From contig CP053680.1 of the NCBI GenBank assembly GCA_019623805.1, forward strand, positions 1 through 64,000: a stretch of DNA of 64,000 nucleotides, in the 5' to 3' direction. How positions within the stretch are numbered: position 1 is the first letter of the stretch; each line of letters starts with the position of its first letter. This document shows positions 46,838 to 56,301 of this stretch, one piece after another. The notes below the pieces were generated by a model. That model worked only from the letters and a program-made list of their open reading frames with translations. It was not told the DNA's origin and ran no database searches. Source of the DNA: Gammaproteobacteria bacterium (ex Lamellibrachia satsuma) (GTDB lineage Bacteria > Pseudomonadota > Gammaproteobacteria > Chromatiales > Chromatiaceae). A program made the position numbers and the translations under genes.

Positions 46838-47709
46838 AATATTCGTTCATCACCCAGCATAAGAATGCCTATCCAATCAGCTTGCAATGTCAGGTTTTGG
46901 GTGTGAGTCGTAATGGTTACTACCAGTATCAAAGGGGCTTGGGTAACAGGCCAGACCGAATACATCAGGAGATGCTGGAGTGGGTTGAGGATATCGCCAA
47001 GAGTTCAGACTACACTTATGGCAGTCGCAGAATGAAAAAAGCCTTGAATGTCCTGGGCTATCCGGTGAGTCGGAATAAGGCAAGGAAGTTAATGCGTGAA
47101 GCCAATGTACAGGCGCGTCAGCGCAGGAAATATAAGGTTACGACAAACAGTAACCACCAGCAGTCGGTTTTTAACAACCTGCTCAAGCGAGAGTTTGCTG
47201 TGGCCCAGCCCGATCATGTCTATGCGGCGGACGTGACTTATGTATGGACCCAGGAAGGCTGGTTATACCTGGCGGTAGTGATAGACCTGTATTCACGTAA
47301 AGTGGTCGGCTGGAGCATGAGTTCCCGGATGAAGGCAAAGCTGGTCTGTGATGCATTGCAAATGGCGATCTGGCGACGTCGACCGAAGGGCGGATTGATT
47401 CACCACTCAGATCGTGGTTCTCAATATGCCAGCAAGGCTTTTCGGCGGTTACTCAAAGCCCATGATATCAATGGCAGTATGAGCAGGAAGGGTGACTGCT
47501 GGGATAATGCTGTAGTGGAAAGCTTCTTTGGCAGCCTCAAGCAGGAACGGGTGCATTGGAGAAGCTACCAGACACGTTACGAAGCCCAGCAGGACATATT
47601 GGAATATATTTCCATGTTTTATAATAGTACGCGGCTGCATTCATACCTGGATTATATGAGTCCGAATGATTTTGAGCAGCAAATGATGGCGCAGAAAAAA
47701 GCGGCTTAA
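46834..47709 (+). CDS. IS3-family transposase OrfB
   Basis: A 291-residue integrase-core transposase. DDE residues are seen in [12 protein letters not shown] (first Asp), [11 protein letters not shown] (second Asp) and [15 protein letters not shown] (Glu). The N-terminal SYGSRR-type motif ([12 protein letters not shown]) is the HTH-21 domain. It starts with GTG and is probably produced as an OrfAB fusion by frameshifting. The frame is intact. Confidence 0.93.
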   Translation: MKYSFITQHKNAYPISLQCQVLGVSRNGYYQYQRGLGNRPDRIHQEMLEWVEDIAKSSDYTYGSRRMKKALNVLGYPVSRNKARKLMREANVQARQRRKYKVTTNSNHQQSVFNNLLKREFAVAQPDHVYAADVTYVWTQEGWLYLAVVIDLYSRKVVGWSMSSRMKAKLVCDALQMAIWRRRPKGGLIHHSDRGSQYASKAFRRLLKAHDINGSMSRKGDCWDNAVVESFFGSLKQERVHWRSYQTRYEAQQDILEYISMFYNSTRLHSYLDYMSPNDFEQQMMAQKKAA

Positions 47710-48455
47710 CTGGGTGTAACAAAATCCTTGACCACGTCACCTTAACCCGCACGATCGTCACCATACCTAATGCGATTTTTGTTGATATGGAGCTGGAAAA
47801 TTTCAGTGAAATTGACCAACGCCCCTTCCACCGTAGAATCCACCTGCGCCTCGATACCACACCGGATCAGTTGCGATATATCCTGATAGAACTGCAGCAG
47901 ATGCTCTATTCCCATCAGGGGCTTGATGCCGAATCAGCTTCCGCCCGTCTAATGGAGATTGGGGAGTACGCCATCGACATTGAGGTACGCGTCAATACCA
48001 TTGCAACGGAACGTGCAGAGTTCCTGAAGATCGCTGAAGATATCCAACTACGGATGCTTGATATCGTCAAGCAAGCGGGGGCTGATCTGACCACACCCAA
48101 CCAGTCCCTGCTCGTAGAGACAGAACCGGATTCCAGTTCACAACGGCAAACAGAGGCAGAAAAAACAGTTTCTCGTTGGCGGGATGCCAATGAACTCAAT
48201 CTGCCCGAATTTCCCGATGAAGTTCGCGAAAAACTGCGGGATAGCCTGGACTATCCACCAAAAGAATCAGCAGTTTTCAAGGAATCCAGGAAAGGTGCCT
48301 GATATGAGAAAACCGAGCCCGTCATTATTTAAAACACGATAATGGGATAGGGAGCTCTCTATCTAAAACTATTGCTTTAAGCATATTGAACACGTCTGTA
48401 ATCCGTCGCCTGATGGTGAGGAATTTTTGGATCCCATATACGGGAACTCTAAAGT

Positions 48456-48488
48456 CAAAATGCTACTCGCTCTGCATATAGCATTTTG
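48456..48488 (-). terminator. Hairpin terminator candidate of the cytochrome operon
   Basis: A perfect 10-base stem CAAAATGCTA/TAGCATTTTG with a 13-base loop starts 23 bases after the stop of the 16-heme gene on the minus strand. The T-rich stem end replaces a separate T tract. Confidence 0.55.
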
Positions 48489-48511
48489 GATATCCCGGCC
48501 TTAGTTACAAA

Positions 48512-51340
48512 CTAACGTATATAGTCCGCCTGTTGTGGACGACCGCGTTTGTCATGGAAATACTTCCACCGCACTGCAGTCTCCAGCCCATGACAGTCGA
48601 CACAGAAAGTGCCCTTGGGACCGACTCTGCGCAGAAAGCTGTTTAATACGGTGCCTTTTTTGTTCTCGGCCTGTACTGGAGAGAGCCCCTTTTTTTCTGC
48701 TTCTGCGGGAGACCAACGATGGGGATCATGGCAGGTAATACAACCAATCCTGCCAAACGCCGCATTGGACTCTTTTCCATCCAGCAGTGGCAATACTTTG
48801 GGGTCCGATCGCAAAACCAGATCCCGGAAAGGATGGTCGTAATGATCGACGATCACCTTCTCAGCCACGGACTTCTCTTGATGACAGGAGAGGCAGATAC
48901 GGTCACGCTTCGAGGACGGCTCTTTACTATCGGCAGGCGGCGTGGCGCCGATATAGAGTGGTGAGCCTCTGTCTTTTCCCCGATGCAAACTGTGGCAGCT
49001 GCCGCAAAGCCCGGCATGGGCAGGCTGCTCTTCAAGCAGGTTCTGGCTTTTTGGGGCAGTGATGCGCAAATCATGGTCCGTATCCCGTACTTTAACCTGG
49101 GCTTCATGACACTTCGCACAAAGTTCGCCCGCTTGGTACTGCATCACCAGTGACGGCGTGTGGGGTTTGCCGCCATGCACCGAATGGCAGGTCAGACAAT
49201 CCACCTGTTTGATCTGCCGTTCCCCGATCTGGACGGCTTCATCCAGGGTCATATTCACAGGATGCACGCCCTTTTTCCGTGCATCTTCCTTATCTTCTGC
49301 ATGTTGACGCGGATGGCAGACGGCACAGAGTTCACCCGCTTTATTCTCCATCACCAGTGAGGGGGTGTCAGGCCGGCCCTCGTGCACACTGTGGCAGCTC
49401 TCACAGCCAATTTCGCTGATCTCCCGGTTGTTGATCCGAACTGGTTTTTCCAGCTTAACGTTCATCGGATGGATGCCCTTTTCACGCGCCTCCTCACGTC
49501 CATTTGCATGCTGCTTTTCATGGCATGCCTGGCATAACTGTTCCGTTTTGTTCACATTCAACAATGAGGTATCAGCCAGGGCACCATGTGGATAGTGGCA
49601 GCTTCCACACTCCACCGAGGTGACCTTCCGGCCATCGATGGTGATTGGCTGCTCCAGCTTTTCATGCACCGGATGTATGCCCTTGTGACGGGCGGCCTCT
49701 TTGTCTGCCGTCTCCTGCCTGGGATGGCATTCGGCGCAGAGTTCAATCCTCTTCAATAACAGAAGCGGCTCCCCCTCCGCACCGTGGAGTCGATGACAGC
49801 TTTCACACATCATCTCTGAGTTCTCTGCAATCCGGCCACCATGTTGTTTAAGATTGTCAGGTAAACCCTTATGCAAAACCCTCTCTTTAGCATAACCCTT
49901 CGCCCCTTCCACTGGTGGTTGCTGCAGCCGAATACCCAATGGATGATTGGCTTTCTGCGGCAGTGCATTTCCCACCGCCTCACTATTCTGATGCGCCTCG
50001 TGGCACAAAACACAGAGATCCCCATCCTTATTGGACTGGCGCATCCAGGCATTATTGTGACCAGGATGAATGCCGGTGTCCTCCTCATTTTTTGCGTGAG
50101 GCGTGTGACAGCTGCCGCAGTAGGGAGTATTGCCATCTATCAGAGGCATAACCTCGGCAAATGACTCCTTACGCTCTGCGACAGACTTCAGGGGTTGCTC
50201 GGCATCGAGATGGTGTAGATCGGGGTGTTGGTGTCCCCGCTTCAACGCAGCACGGGAATCGATCACCGCACCGTGGTGGCAACTGAGGCACATGCGTTCA
50301 TCCGCAACCGGTGGGATGAGGGGATGTTCGACCTTATCTGGCGCATAATCCGGCGCCCAGGATAGATGGCAGGTGACGCAGTTTTTTCGGCTTGGCTCCG
50401 CTATCTGTTGCTCTGTAATTTGCGCGGATGCATCCTCCCAAAGCTGATTTAACCGAAAGACCCGAACCCGGTTTTTTCCCATCTCAACCACGTAGAGCCG
50501 ATCCTGCCAGCGGGCCAAACCCACTGGTTGGTCAAACCGTATCGATTGCCCCACCTCATCCGCCAATCGGCCGACAAAGCGCCGATGCCTGAACAACGAG
50601 ATATGACCCAGGTAGTTGTCGGAAACAAATAGCTGACCCTGATCATCCATCGTGATGCCATTGGGTCTGAGCAGGGTTCCCGGCATGGTGCCGAAGCGGG
50701 AGATGGCACCAAACGCTCGCCCCCGACTATTGAAGAGTTGAATCCGCCCGTTCAGCACATCCACCACGTGCAGATACTCATCTGCATCAGCGGTGATCAT
50801 GAATGGGAAACGAAAGCTATCCTCACCCTCTCCATACTTGCCCCAACACTGCAGGGTCTCTCCCGTTTTGATACGGGTACGGCAAATGCGATGGTTGCCC
50901 CGATCGCTCCAGTAGACATCACTCCCCAACACAATCAGCCCGGTGGGTTCCGCAGGTCTCTTATCGGAGGGGAGCGGCACTGAGCCAAGATGATCACCAT
51001 TTAGACCAAACAGCACCAGGCGATGGTTGCCGCTATCGGCAACGACGATTTGCTGATTGGCGATAGCCAGATCCATCGGCAGTTTGAGCGGTTTATCTTT
51101 TGTCTTACCAAAAGAGTTCTGCGGGGAACCATCATTGGCAAACAAAACAATCCGGCCATTCAGTCCATCCAGGACCAGTGCACGTCCATCAGGTAAAATC
51201 GACACCGCGCTGGGTTGATTCAGACCACCACTCAGATCGAAGAGAAAAGTTGCCGACCCGCTGACTTTGAATGGGAGCAAAAACAGTAGAGAAAGCCAAA
51301 CCATCACCTTCAGATGATGCTTGGCACAACGCAGGCTCAT
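48512..51340 (-). CDS. NHL-repeat protein with 16 c-type heme motifs
   Basis: A 942-residue secreted protein. The ATG at 51340 overlaps the stop of the preceding gene (ATGA) and gives a signal peptide (VMVWLSLLFLLPFKVSGSA); a longer frame upstream is unlikely. Residues about 35-320 form an NHL/TolB-like beta-propeller: GLNQPSAVSILPDGRALVLD, VVADSGNHRLVLFG and FVSDNYLGHISLFRH. The rest carries 16 CxxCH motifs. Part of it is an internal repeat of about 60 residues containing two motifs, with KGIHPVNVKLEKPV-like linkers. It lies at the 3' end of the operon. The propeller suggests a protein- or mineral-binding scaffold on an extended heme wire in the periplasm or outside the cell. No lipobox is visible. 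Confidence 0.9.
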   Translation of the reverse strand: MSLRCAKHHLKVMVWLSLLFLLPFKVSGSATFLFDLSGGLNQPSAVSILPDGRALVLDGLNGRIVLFANDGSPQNSFGKTKDKPLKLPMDLAIANQQIVVADSGNHRLVLFGLNGDHLGSVPLPSDKRPAEPTGLIVLGSDVYWSDRGNHRICRTRIKTGETLQCWGKYGEGEDSFRFPFMITADADEYLHVVDVLNGRIQLFNSRGRAFGAISRFGTMPGTLLRPNGITMDDQGQLFVSDNYLGHISLFRHRRFVGRLADEVGQSIRFDQPVGLARWQDRLYVVEMGKNRVRVFRLNQLWEDASAQITEQQIAEPSRKNCVTCHLSWAPDYAPDKVEHPLIPPVADERMCLSCHHGAVIDSRAALKRGHQHPDLHHLDAEQPLKSVAERKESFAEVMPLIDGNTPYCGSCHTPHAKNEEDTGIHPGHNNAWMRQSNKDGDLCVLCHEAHQNSEAVGNALPQKANHPLGIRLQQPPVEGAKGYAKERVLHKGLPDNLKQHGGRIAENSEMMCESCHRLHGAEGEPLLLLKRIELCAECHPRQETADKEAARHKGIHPVHEKLEQPITIDGRKVTSVECGSCHYPHGALADTSLLNVNKTEQLCQACHEKQHANGREEAREKGIHPMNVKLEKPVRINNREISEIGCESCHSVHEGRPDTPSLVMENKAGELCAVCHPRQHAEDKEDARKKGVHPVNMTLDEAVQIGERQIKQVDCLTCHSVHGGKPHTPSLVMQYQAGELCAKCHEAQVKVRDTDHDLRITAPKSQNLLEEQPAHAGLCGSCHSLHRGKDRGSPLYIGATPPADSKEPSSKRDRICLSCHQEKSVAEKVIVDHYDHPFRDLVLRSDPKVLPLLDGKESNAAFGRIGCITCHDPHRWSPAEAEKKGLSPVQAENKKGTVLNSFLRRVGPKGTFCVDCHGLETAVRWKYFHDKRGRPQQADYIR

Positions 51341-52077
51341 TGCAGCAGATCCCGCAGTTGCAGCTGCTGTCCCTCCGGACTCTTCTGACCCAAAAAACGC
51401 GCGATGCGATTTGTCCGGATCGAACGGATCTCTTCCGGTTTCAACCCCAACGCCTCGAGATCGAGAAAACGTTGATCCTGATGGTGGCAATCGGTACAGC
51501 CAGGCCCATCCTTCTCTAGCGGACCATGTATGCGTCGGTGCAGCCGTGCCTTTACCGTTAAGGCAGCAAGGTGCCACTGCCGTTGCAACTCGATAGCAAA
51601 GGGATCAACAGCGGGTACCGCAACCAGCTCTCCTTGATGGAATGGGGTAATGCGCCCTGATTCGTCCTTATCCGGGTCATCCCCGGTGGGATACCAGGCA
51701 TAGTCCAGAGTGATGCCCTCGGGACGATAGTGGCAGGTGGTGCAGGCCACTTTGCGGCTGTGCATATTGAGAAAGCTGCGTTGGCGTTCATCTTTGCTAT
51801 GGGGTAATGGCCCATGACAATCACTGCAGAACGTCTCTTCCACTACAGGCTTCACTGGCTGCCGTTTATGAAAAGGCGCCACGGCCAAAGGCTCTCTCAG
51901 CTCCCGGATTTTCGACTGTTGCAGTTTTTCCAGGGTTTCGGCCAACATCTTTTCCGTGATCTCCACCGTCTTAGTCTGCTGCAGGTAGAGGCTTTCTGCC
52001 TGTGAGACTCCTGCCCACAGAGACAGACTCAGGAGTAGAAACCGAATCAGGTAACTGAAAAAACAAGACATGCTCAT
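51337..52077 (-). CDS. Periplasmic triheme c-type cytochrome
   Basis: A 246-residue protein with a signal peptide ending AGVSQAES. Three heme motifs are CSDCH, CTTCH and CTDCH, at about residues 83, 115 and 198, with HH pairs nearby (CTDCHHQD). Between motifs two and three there is a stretch rich in Asp and Pro (WYPTGDDPDKDESGRI). The gene overlaps both neighbours by four bases. It may be an electron shuttle between the inner-membrane cytochrome encoded just upstream and the 16-heme protein downstream, which is inference. Confidence 0.85.
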   Translation of the reverse strand: MSMSCFFSYLIRFLLLSLSLWAGVSQAESLYLQQTKTVEITEKMLAETLEKLQQSKIRELREPLAVAPFHKRQPVKPVVEETFCSDCHGPLPHSKDERQRSFLNMHSRKVACTTCHYRPEGITLDYAWYPTGDDPDKDESGRITPFHQGELVAVPAVDPFAIELQRQWHLAALTVKARLHRRIHGPLEKDGPGCTDCHHQDQRFLDLEALGLKPEEIRSIRTNRIARFLGQKSPEGQQLQLRDLLQ

Positions 52078-54431
52078 GAATCTTTGCCCGGTGAAGCATC
52101 GCTGGAGATTTCATCCCCCTCTCCGTTGGCCGATTCCGTTTTCGAATCTTGCCGGGAAGCTTGTTTCAGTCTCTCCTGCTCCTGTTTGAAATAGGCCCGT
52201 TTTTTCGATCGTCTCATGCGTTTAAACCACGTCTTGTCTCTAACAGGCCGATTGCCCCCCGATACCGACAATTTTTTCTTCCCGGCCTTTTTCTTTTTCG
52301 GCTTCTTTTTCAGCATATGTCTTTCGAACAGCGTCCCGCCGAGAATCGGCCTGGCATCCCGTTTTTTCCAGTCAAACAGCGACCACAACATACCGGCGAC
52401 AAAAAATAACGCCACCGGGGGGGTCAGGATGGCCAGTGTGCGGGTCCAGTTGGAGTCGAATCTACCAGGTTTCAACGGATTCAGGTCGGAATAGGCAGGC
52501 ACTATGTCCAAGTCATGCATGTCCGTGTGCAGGAAACCGCTATTGAGAGGGTGGGCAGCATAACCATGACATCCTGCAGCCGTACAGGTCTGTTTCAGAT
52601 TGTCAGCATGAACAGCGGACGCCTTGTTCTCAGCAGGTAAAATACCGTGACGGCTTCCGGATGGAGCATGGCATTCGCTGCAGGTGGTGCCATCTTCACT
52701 GTTCGCAGCTACCAGTCGACCGTGAAGCCCCATCTCATAACTGTCTGACGCAAGTACGAAGTGTGCGTCAGCCGCTTTCTTTTTTCCGTCGGAGGTGGAT
52801 TGACGTTCCACCCGTTTCATCGCCTCCCTGTCCTGGTGACAGCCATTGCAGACCTTCACCTCCTCCTGTTTGGTCCAGCGCTCACCCACCAGACGACGCA
52901 GAATATGCCCCCCCATCTGGCCGCGCCATACCTTGCCCTGATGACAGTTTCCACAGGCCTGCTCCTCGTGGTTGAACGCCTCCTGAAACAGCGCCATCTT
53001 CTCTTCAGGAATGTAGAGGGTGTTGGCGTGACAGCGACGGCAGGAGGGAGGGGCATAGTTAAGGTCTTCGTCGATTCGATTGGCCCCGGTAAAACCTTTG
53101 GTTTGCCCCTGACCATGAATCGAAGCAAGAAACTCCTCGGCTATGGGCTTGTGAGTATAGGCCTCACCCTTTGACGGTTCCTCCAGATGGCAGGCGGCGG
53201 CACAGTCCACTTCGCCATTCTCCGGGCGGTGGGGAAACGCTTTGATTTTTCGATGACAGTCGGTACAGGGCACACTGCCGTGTATGGAAGCGGCATAGTG
53301 GTCTGATGAGAGGGTGGAGTCGCGTATTACTCCATCTTTATCAGCGTAGGCCAGTCCCGGTAAGGCGTGGCAGGCGAGACAACCATCTGGGTCTGACTGT
53401 CGTTGTGCGCCAATGACGTCGGTGACGATTGCCATCATCAAACCAAAGCCGAACAGCACAGCAACAAGGATTAGGGACCAGCGTAACTTTCGTCTCTCTT
53501 TCCCCTCTCCTTTTGGAGCCACCGCACTCCAGACCGGGGGAGGAGCGACCTCAATTCCTTTCTTCAATCGGGCGGGCATCTTCTGCGGCGGCAGGGTGAC
53601 CCAATCAATGGCTCCCCACTCGCAGGCAATCACACACTCCCGGCAGACCAGGCAGGAGAGCTGGTCAACCTCCGCAATGCGATCCTCCATGCGGATTGCG
53701 CCGGAGATGCAGACCTCGGCACAATCCCGGCAACCTGTGCACCTGCTGCGTTCGACACGGATTCGCTGCACGAAGGAGAGCTTTGCACCGATGCGGTTGA
53801 TTATGCCGTCGATGGCCCCCACCGGGCAGAGAAACTGGCAGTAACCACGACCCAATTTGGCAAAGAAACCGAGCAGGATCACCAGCGCCAGGTTCACCGC
53901 ACCGACGGTGGAGATTAGATAGACAATGCCGCGGGCATCGCCGACAAAAGCCTCGAACATGCGCGGAATAGTTATGAAGTTACACAGGGTACAGGCACTG
54001 AAGCCCAACGCCGGCATCACCACCAGATAGGTGATGAAATAGCCGTAACGGATCGGCACTTGGGGCAGAACACGGTAGTCGATCTTCCATCGGTCATGAA
54101 AGAGTCGGCTGACCAGTTCTGGAAAACCGCCCATGGGACAAAGATAACCACACCAGAGCCTGCCGAAGAAAAATGTGACCGTGAGAATCATGGCCAGGGC
54201 GCCCACACCAATGGCCGCCACCTTGACCTGACTGACAAAGTCGTCCCAGCCCATGCCGGGGAAGATGAGGTAGAAACGACGGATGCAGAGACCGCCACAG
54301 AGATCGTCGTTGCCCGCCAGTTGCGGCAGAAACAGGAAGGGGGACAGCAACATCAGGCAGGAGATCACGATGATGTTGTAGCGCAACCATCGCCCGCGAA
54401 AAAACCGACTGATCCACCTACTCTCCGCCAT
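52074..54431 (-). CDS. NapH-like polyferredoxin fused to an eight-motif cytochrome domain
   Basis: A 785-residue inner-membrane protein. About four TM helices lie in residues 18-190, with two CX3CP motifs typical of NapH-like proteins (WCGYLCP and YCQFLCP). Two 4Fe-4S clusters follow: CTGCRDCAEVC at 231-241 and CLVCRECVIAC at 260-270. A TM helix at about 318-340 leads to a periplasmic domain with eight heme motifs. Six are CxxCH, one is CAAACH (CX3CH) and one is CTAAGCH (CX4CH). A last TM helix (about 668-692) precedes a Lys/Arg-rich cytoplasmic tail. By analogy with NapGH and related quinol oxidases it should move electrons from quinol through clusters to hemes. The missing separate cytochrome partner is fused here. 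Confidence 0.9.
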   Translation of the reverse strand: MAESRWISRFFRGRWLRYNIIVISCLMLLSPFLFLPQLAGNDDLCGGLCIRRFYLIFPGMGWDDFVSQVKVAAIGVGALAMILTVTFFFGRLWCGYLCPMGGFPELVSRLFHDRWKIDYRVLPQVPIRYGYFITYLVVMPALGFSACTLCNFITIPRMFEAFVGDARGIVYLISTVGAVNLALVILLGFFAKLGRGYCQFLCPVGAIDGIINRIGAKLSFVQRIRVERSRCTGCRDCAEVCISGAIRMEDRIAEVDQLSCLVCRECVIACEWGAIDWVTLPPQKMPARLKKGIEVAPPPVWSAVAPKGEGKERRKLRWSLILVAVLFGFGLMMAIVTDVIGAQRQSDPDGCLACHALPGLAYADKDGVIRDSTLSSDHYAASIHGSVPCTDCHRKIKAFPHRPENGEVDCAAACHLEEPSKGEAYTHKPIAEEFLASIHGQGQTKGFTGANRIDEDLNYAPPSCRRCHANTLYIPEEKMALFQEAFNHEEQACGNCHQGKVWRGQMGGHILRRLVGERWTKQEEVKVCNGCHQDREAMKRVERQSTSDGKKKAADAHFVLASDSYEMGLHGRLVAANSEDGTTCSECHAPSGSRHGILPAENKASAVHADNLKQTCTAAGCHGYAAHPLNSGFLHTDMHDLDIVPAYSDLNPLKPGRFDSNWTRTLAILTPPVALFFVAGMLWSLFDWKKRDARPILGGTLFERHMLKKKPKKKKAGKKKLSVSGGNRPVRDKTWFKRMRRSKKRAYFKQEQERLKQASRQDSKTESANGEGDEISSDASPGKDS

Positions 54432-54439
54432 CGCTGCGG

Positions 54440-55312
54440 CTACTCCTGAAATTGGTGGCAGGCCTGACAGAGGCTGCCGTCTTTAGCCGGTAATCGGAGC
54501 AGAATCTCCTTCTCGATCCTGCGGTAGGCCGGTAACTCGATCGTCTTGTCCAGCGTCTGTTGCAGCTCGGCCAGCCGGACTTTCTTGTCTTCAAGATAGA
54601 CCCCGCTCCAGGGGTCATTGCGATATCCGATACCCTCGTTCACCGGATGGTCCGCAACCTGTTTCCCACCCGCCCGATCACTGTCGATCACTCCCTGTTC
54701 ATGAGGGGTATGGCAGGTGACACAGGTGACCCGTTTCCTGCTGTCGAGAGGCAGGATGATCTGGTGTTTCTCTTCCGCTTTTATCATCGCCTCGCGGATC
54801 TCTTCGCTCGGCTCCACCTGATGGGCCAGGGTATTGAGGTGAGGGGTCTTCAGGTGGCAGCCAAGGCAGAGGTTCTCCAGAGGCAGCCGAAATTTCAATT
54901 GACTGCGGTCGGTGACCTGCTCCGGTTCCGGGCTCTCCTGATGACAATAGAGACAGCGTTGCTCATCCAATCTTCCCCCTTGATCGAACATCAGGTGCAC
55001 ATTGAAACGCTCCATGCCCTGCTTCTCATGACAGAGATAGCAGAAGGTTGTCAACGAATCGTAGGGGCCCTGCAGCAGGAAGTCCTCCACACTGCTGTCC
55101 ACCTCTTCCAGCGGGATCTTTTCCAGGTCGCTAACGCCGTGGCAGGTATCGCAAATCAGCTCGCTCTGCCGACCCAGGAGAAAGGCTTCCGGCGGTTCCA
55201 TCCCTTGAGCAAGCTTCACCCCCACCGGGTGGTGTAGAGGTGGAAGCTTTATCTCTGCCGCCACCACTCCGATGGAGATAAATATCAGGATGAAAAAAAA
55301 CAGGTTTCTCAC
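54440..55312 (-). CDS. Periplasmic hexaheme c-type cytochrome
   Basis: A 290-residue protein with a signal peptide (FFFILIFISIGVVAAE). The six CxxCH motifs are CDTCH, CYLCH, CLYCH, CLGCH, CVTCH and CQACH. One motif is followed by HTPHE, a doublecxxch-like pair arrangement. The stop lies eight bases before the polyferredoxin gene start, and the start overlaps the preceding lipoprotein gene by four bases. Its position in the operon fits a periplasmic relay between the inner-membrane fusion and the outer-membrane-associated cytochromes. Confidence 0.88.
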   Translation of the reverse strand: MRNLFFFILIFISIGVVAAEIKLPPLHHPVGVKLAQGMEPPEAFLLGRQSELICDTCHGVSDLEKIPLEEVDSSVEDFLLQGPYDSLTTFCYLCHEKQGMERFNVHLMFDQGGRLDEQRCLYCHQESPEPEQVTDRSQLKFRLPLENLCLGCHLKTPHLNTLAHQVEPSEEIREAMIKAEEKHQIILPLDSRKRVTCVTCHTPHEQGVIDSDRAGGKQVADHPVNEGIGYRNDPWSGVYLEDKKVRLAELQQTLDKTIELPAYRRIEKEILLRLPAKDGSLCQACHQFQE

Positions 55313-56301
55313 AGTCCCACCTGCACCGCTTCACCGTGGGTGTGGCAGGGTCGGCAATCCTCACCCACCATATGCACACCATCGAGTCCGTTGCCGCTAT
55401 CGACGGCGGCATCATCCAGCGGTATATCCATATCGTGACAGAGCACGCAGAGCTGAGAGTAGTCACCATTGGCACCCACGGTCACCGGAAAGGCCGAGAG
55501 ACGAATCGCATTACCCAGCCGTTGAACTCCCTTGATCGACGAATCGATGATCAGCTTGTCGTTGATGGTGCCGTGCATCGCATGACAGTCACTGCAGTTG
55601 ACCAGATCAGGGTAGAGATAACCGTCGCGCAGACCGGCATAGGTACCCTGTCCGCTACCATCCCGCCAGCCGTGATAATCGAATACCTGATAGTCGTCTT
55701 CCAGAGCAATCAGGGGATCATCGAAGCTACTGCCGACAATCTCAAACCCCGGCTGCTGATGGTCCCGGTTGTGACAGCGCAGACAGAAATCGGTCTCAGT
55801 GGTGTAGGGAGCAAGAAAACCCGCAGCATCAGCAAACAGGGTCAAGTCGCTGTTGGAGTCAAAAAACCCATCCATATCAGAACCAAAGTGGCAGGTGAGG
55901 CACTCAGCATCGGTCAAGGCACCGGGGGTGCCACCAGAAAAATGGTGAGCCTGGCCGCCATCCTGATGAGGATCAGCAGGCAGATCCTGCGTGTTATGGC
56001 AGACCAAACAGGGCCGAGTCAGGCTTGTGCCGTTATCTCCGTGACAACCGGTACAGGTGGAGTAGCCTTTCTGTTGCACAAGCTGTTGAGTGGACGCCGG
56101 GGCGTCACTGTGGATTACCGCCAGAGCATGACAGCTATCGCAGGCCTCCAGGCCCCAAGCGGTACCACCATCGCCGTGAGAACTGTCCAACAACAGCCGT
56201 CCGGAAACCGCTGCTGATATCGCGTCGGCATCGTCATCGCTGTCTCCGCCGCCACAGCCACTCAATAAAAGAGAGATCATTATCATCCAGAGCCATCTCA
56301 T
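55309..56301 (-). CDS. Octaheme c-type cytochrome lipoprotein
   Basis: A 330-residue protein with signal peptide and lipobox LLSGC followed by GGGDSDDDAD, so it is a lipid-anchored protein. Acidic residues after the cysteine are compatible with outer-membrane sorting. Eight CxxCH motifs: CDSCH, CTGCH, CLVCH, CLTCH, CLRCH, CSDCH, CVLCH and CRPCH. Its place next to the beta-barrel gene and its lipid anchor make it a candidate for the cytochrome that fills or docks to the outer-membrane pore, as in porin-cytochrome conduits. The gene overlaps both neighbours by four bases. Confidence 0.9.
   Translation of the reverse strand: MRWLWMIMISLLLSGCGGGDSDDDADAISAAVSGRLLLDSSHGDGGTAWGLEACDSCHALAVIHSDAPASTQQLVQQKGYSTCTGCHGDNGTSLTRPCLVCHNTQDLPADPHQDGGQAHHFSGGTPGALTDAECLTCHFGSDMDGFFDSNSDLTLFADAAGFLAPYTTETDFCLRCHNRDHQQPGFEIVGSSFDDPLIALEDDYQVFDYHGWRDGSGQGTYAGLRDGYLYPDLVNCSDCHAMHGTINDKLIIDSSIKGVQRLGNAIRLSAFPVTVGANGDYSQLCVLCHDMDIPLDDAAVDSGNGLDGVHMVGEDCRPCHTHGEAVQVGL

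Larger units (their letters stand above)
46501..47720 (+). mobile_element. IS3-family insertion sequence in the MscS gene
   Basis: A 1220-base element with inverted ends GTACACCCCAGTTAAGC (left) and GCTTAACTGGGTGTAAC (right), two overlapping transposase frames and a slippery run. A 7-base direct repeat CCTTGAC lies outside the ends at 46478-46484 and 47726-47732, separated from the ends by unequal extra bases. Confidence 0.9.
45226..48302 (+). pseudogene. MscS-family mechanosensitive channel split by an IS3-family element
   Basis: The 5' part (45226-46500) has a signal-peptide-like N-terminus, a periplasmic domain, about four TM segments and the start of the MscS beta domain: VAGLGVGSIAVALASKRSLENLI, then GTVGTIEEVGLRSTKIRTL. 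The 3' part (from about 47724) resumes as LDHVTLTRTIVTIPNAIFVDM, the missing strand of the same domain, and ends with a charged C-terminal region. Joined, this gives a protein of about 620 residues. The 5' fragment now ends with IS-derived VHPS. The 3' fragment could only be translated from an internal start (47787). A working channel is unlikely, because the pore-lining beta domain is interrupted. Confidence 0.9.

Noticed and set aside
51341..51577. N-terminal extension of the 16-heme NHL protein
   Set aside because: It would overlap the preceding cytochrome gene by 240 bases; the internal ATG with signal peptide and ATGA overlap is far better.
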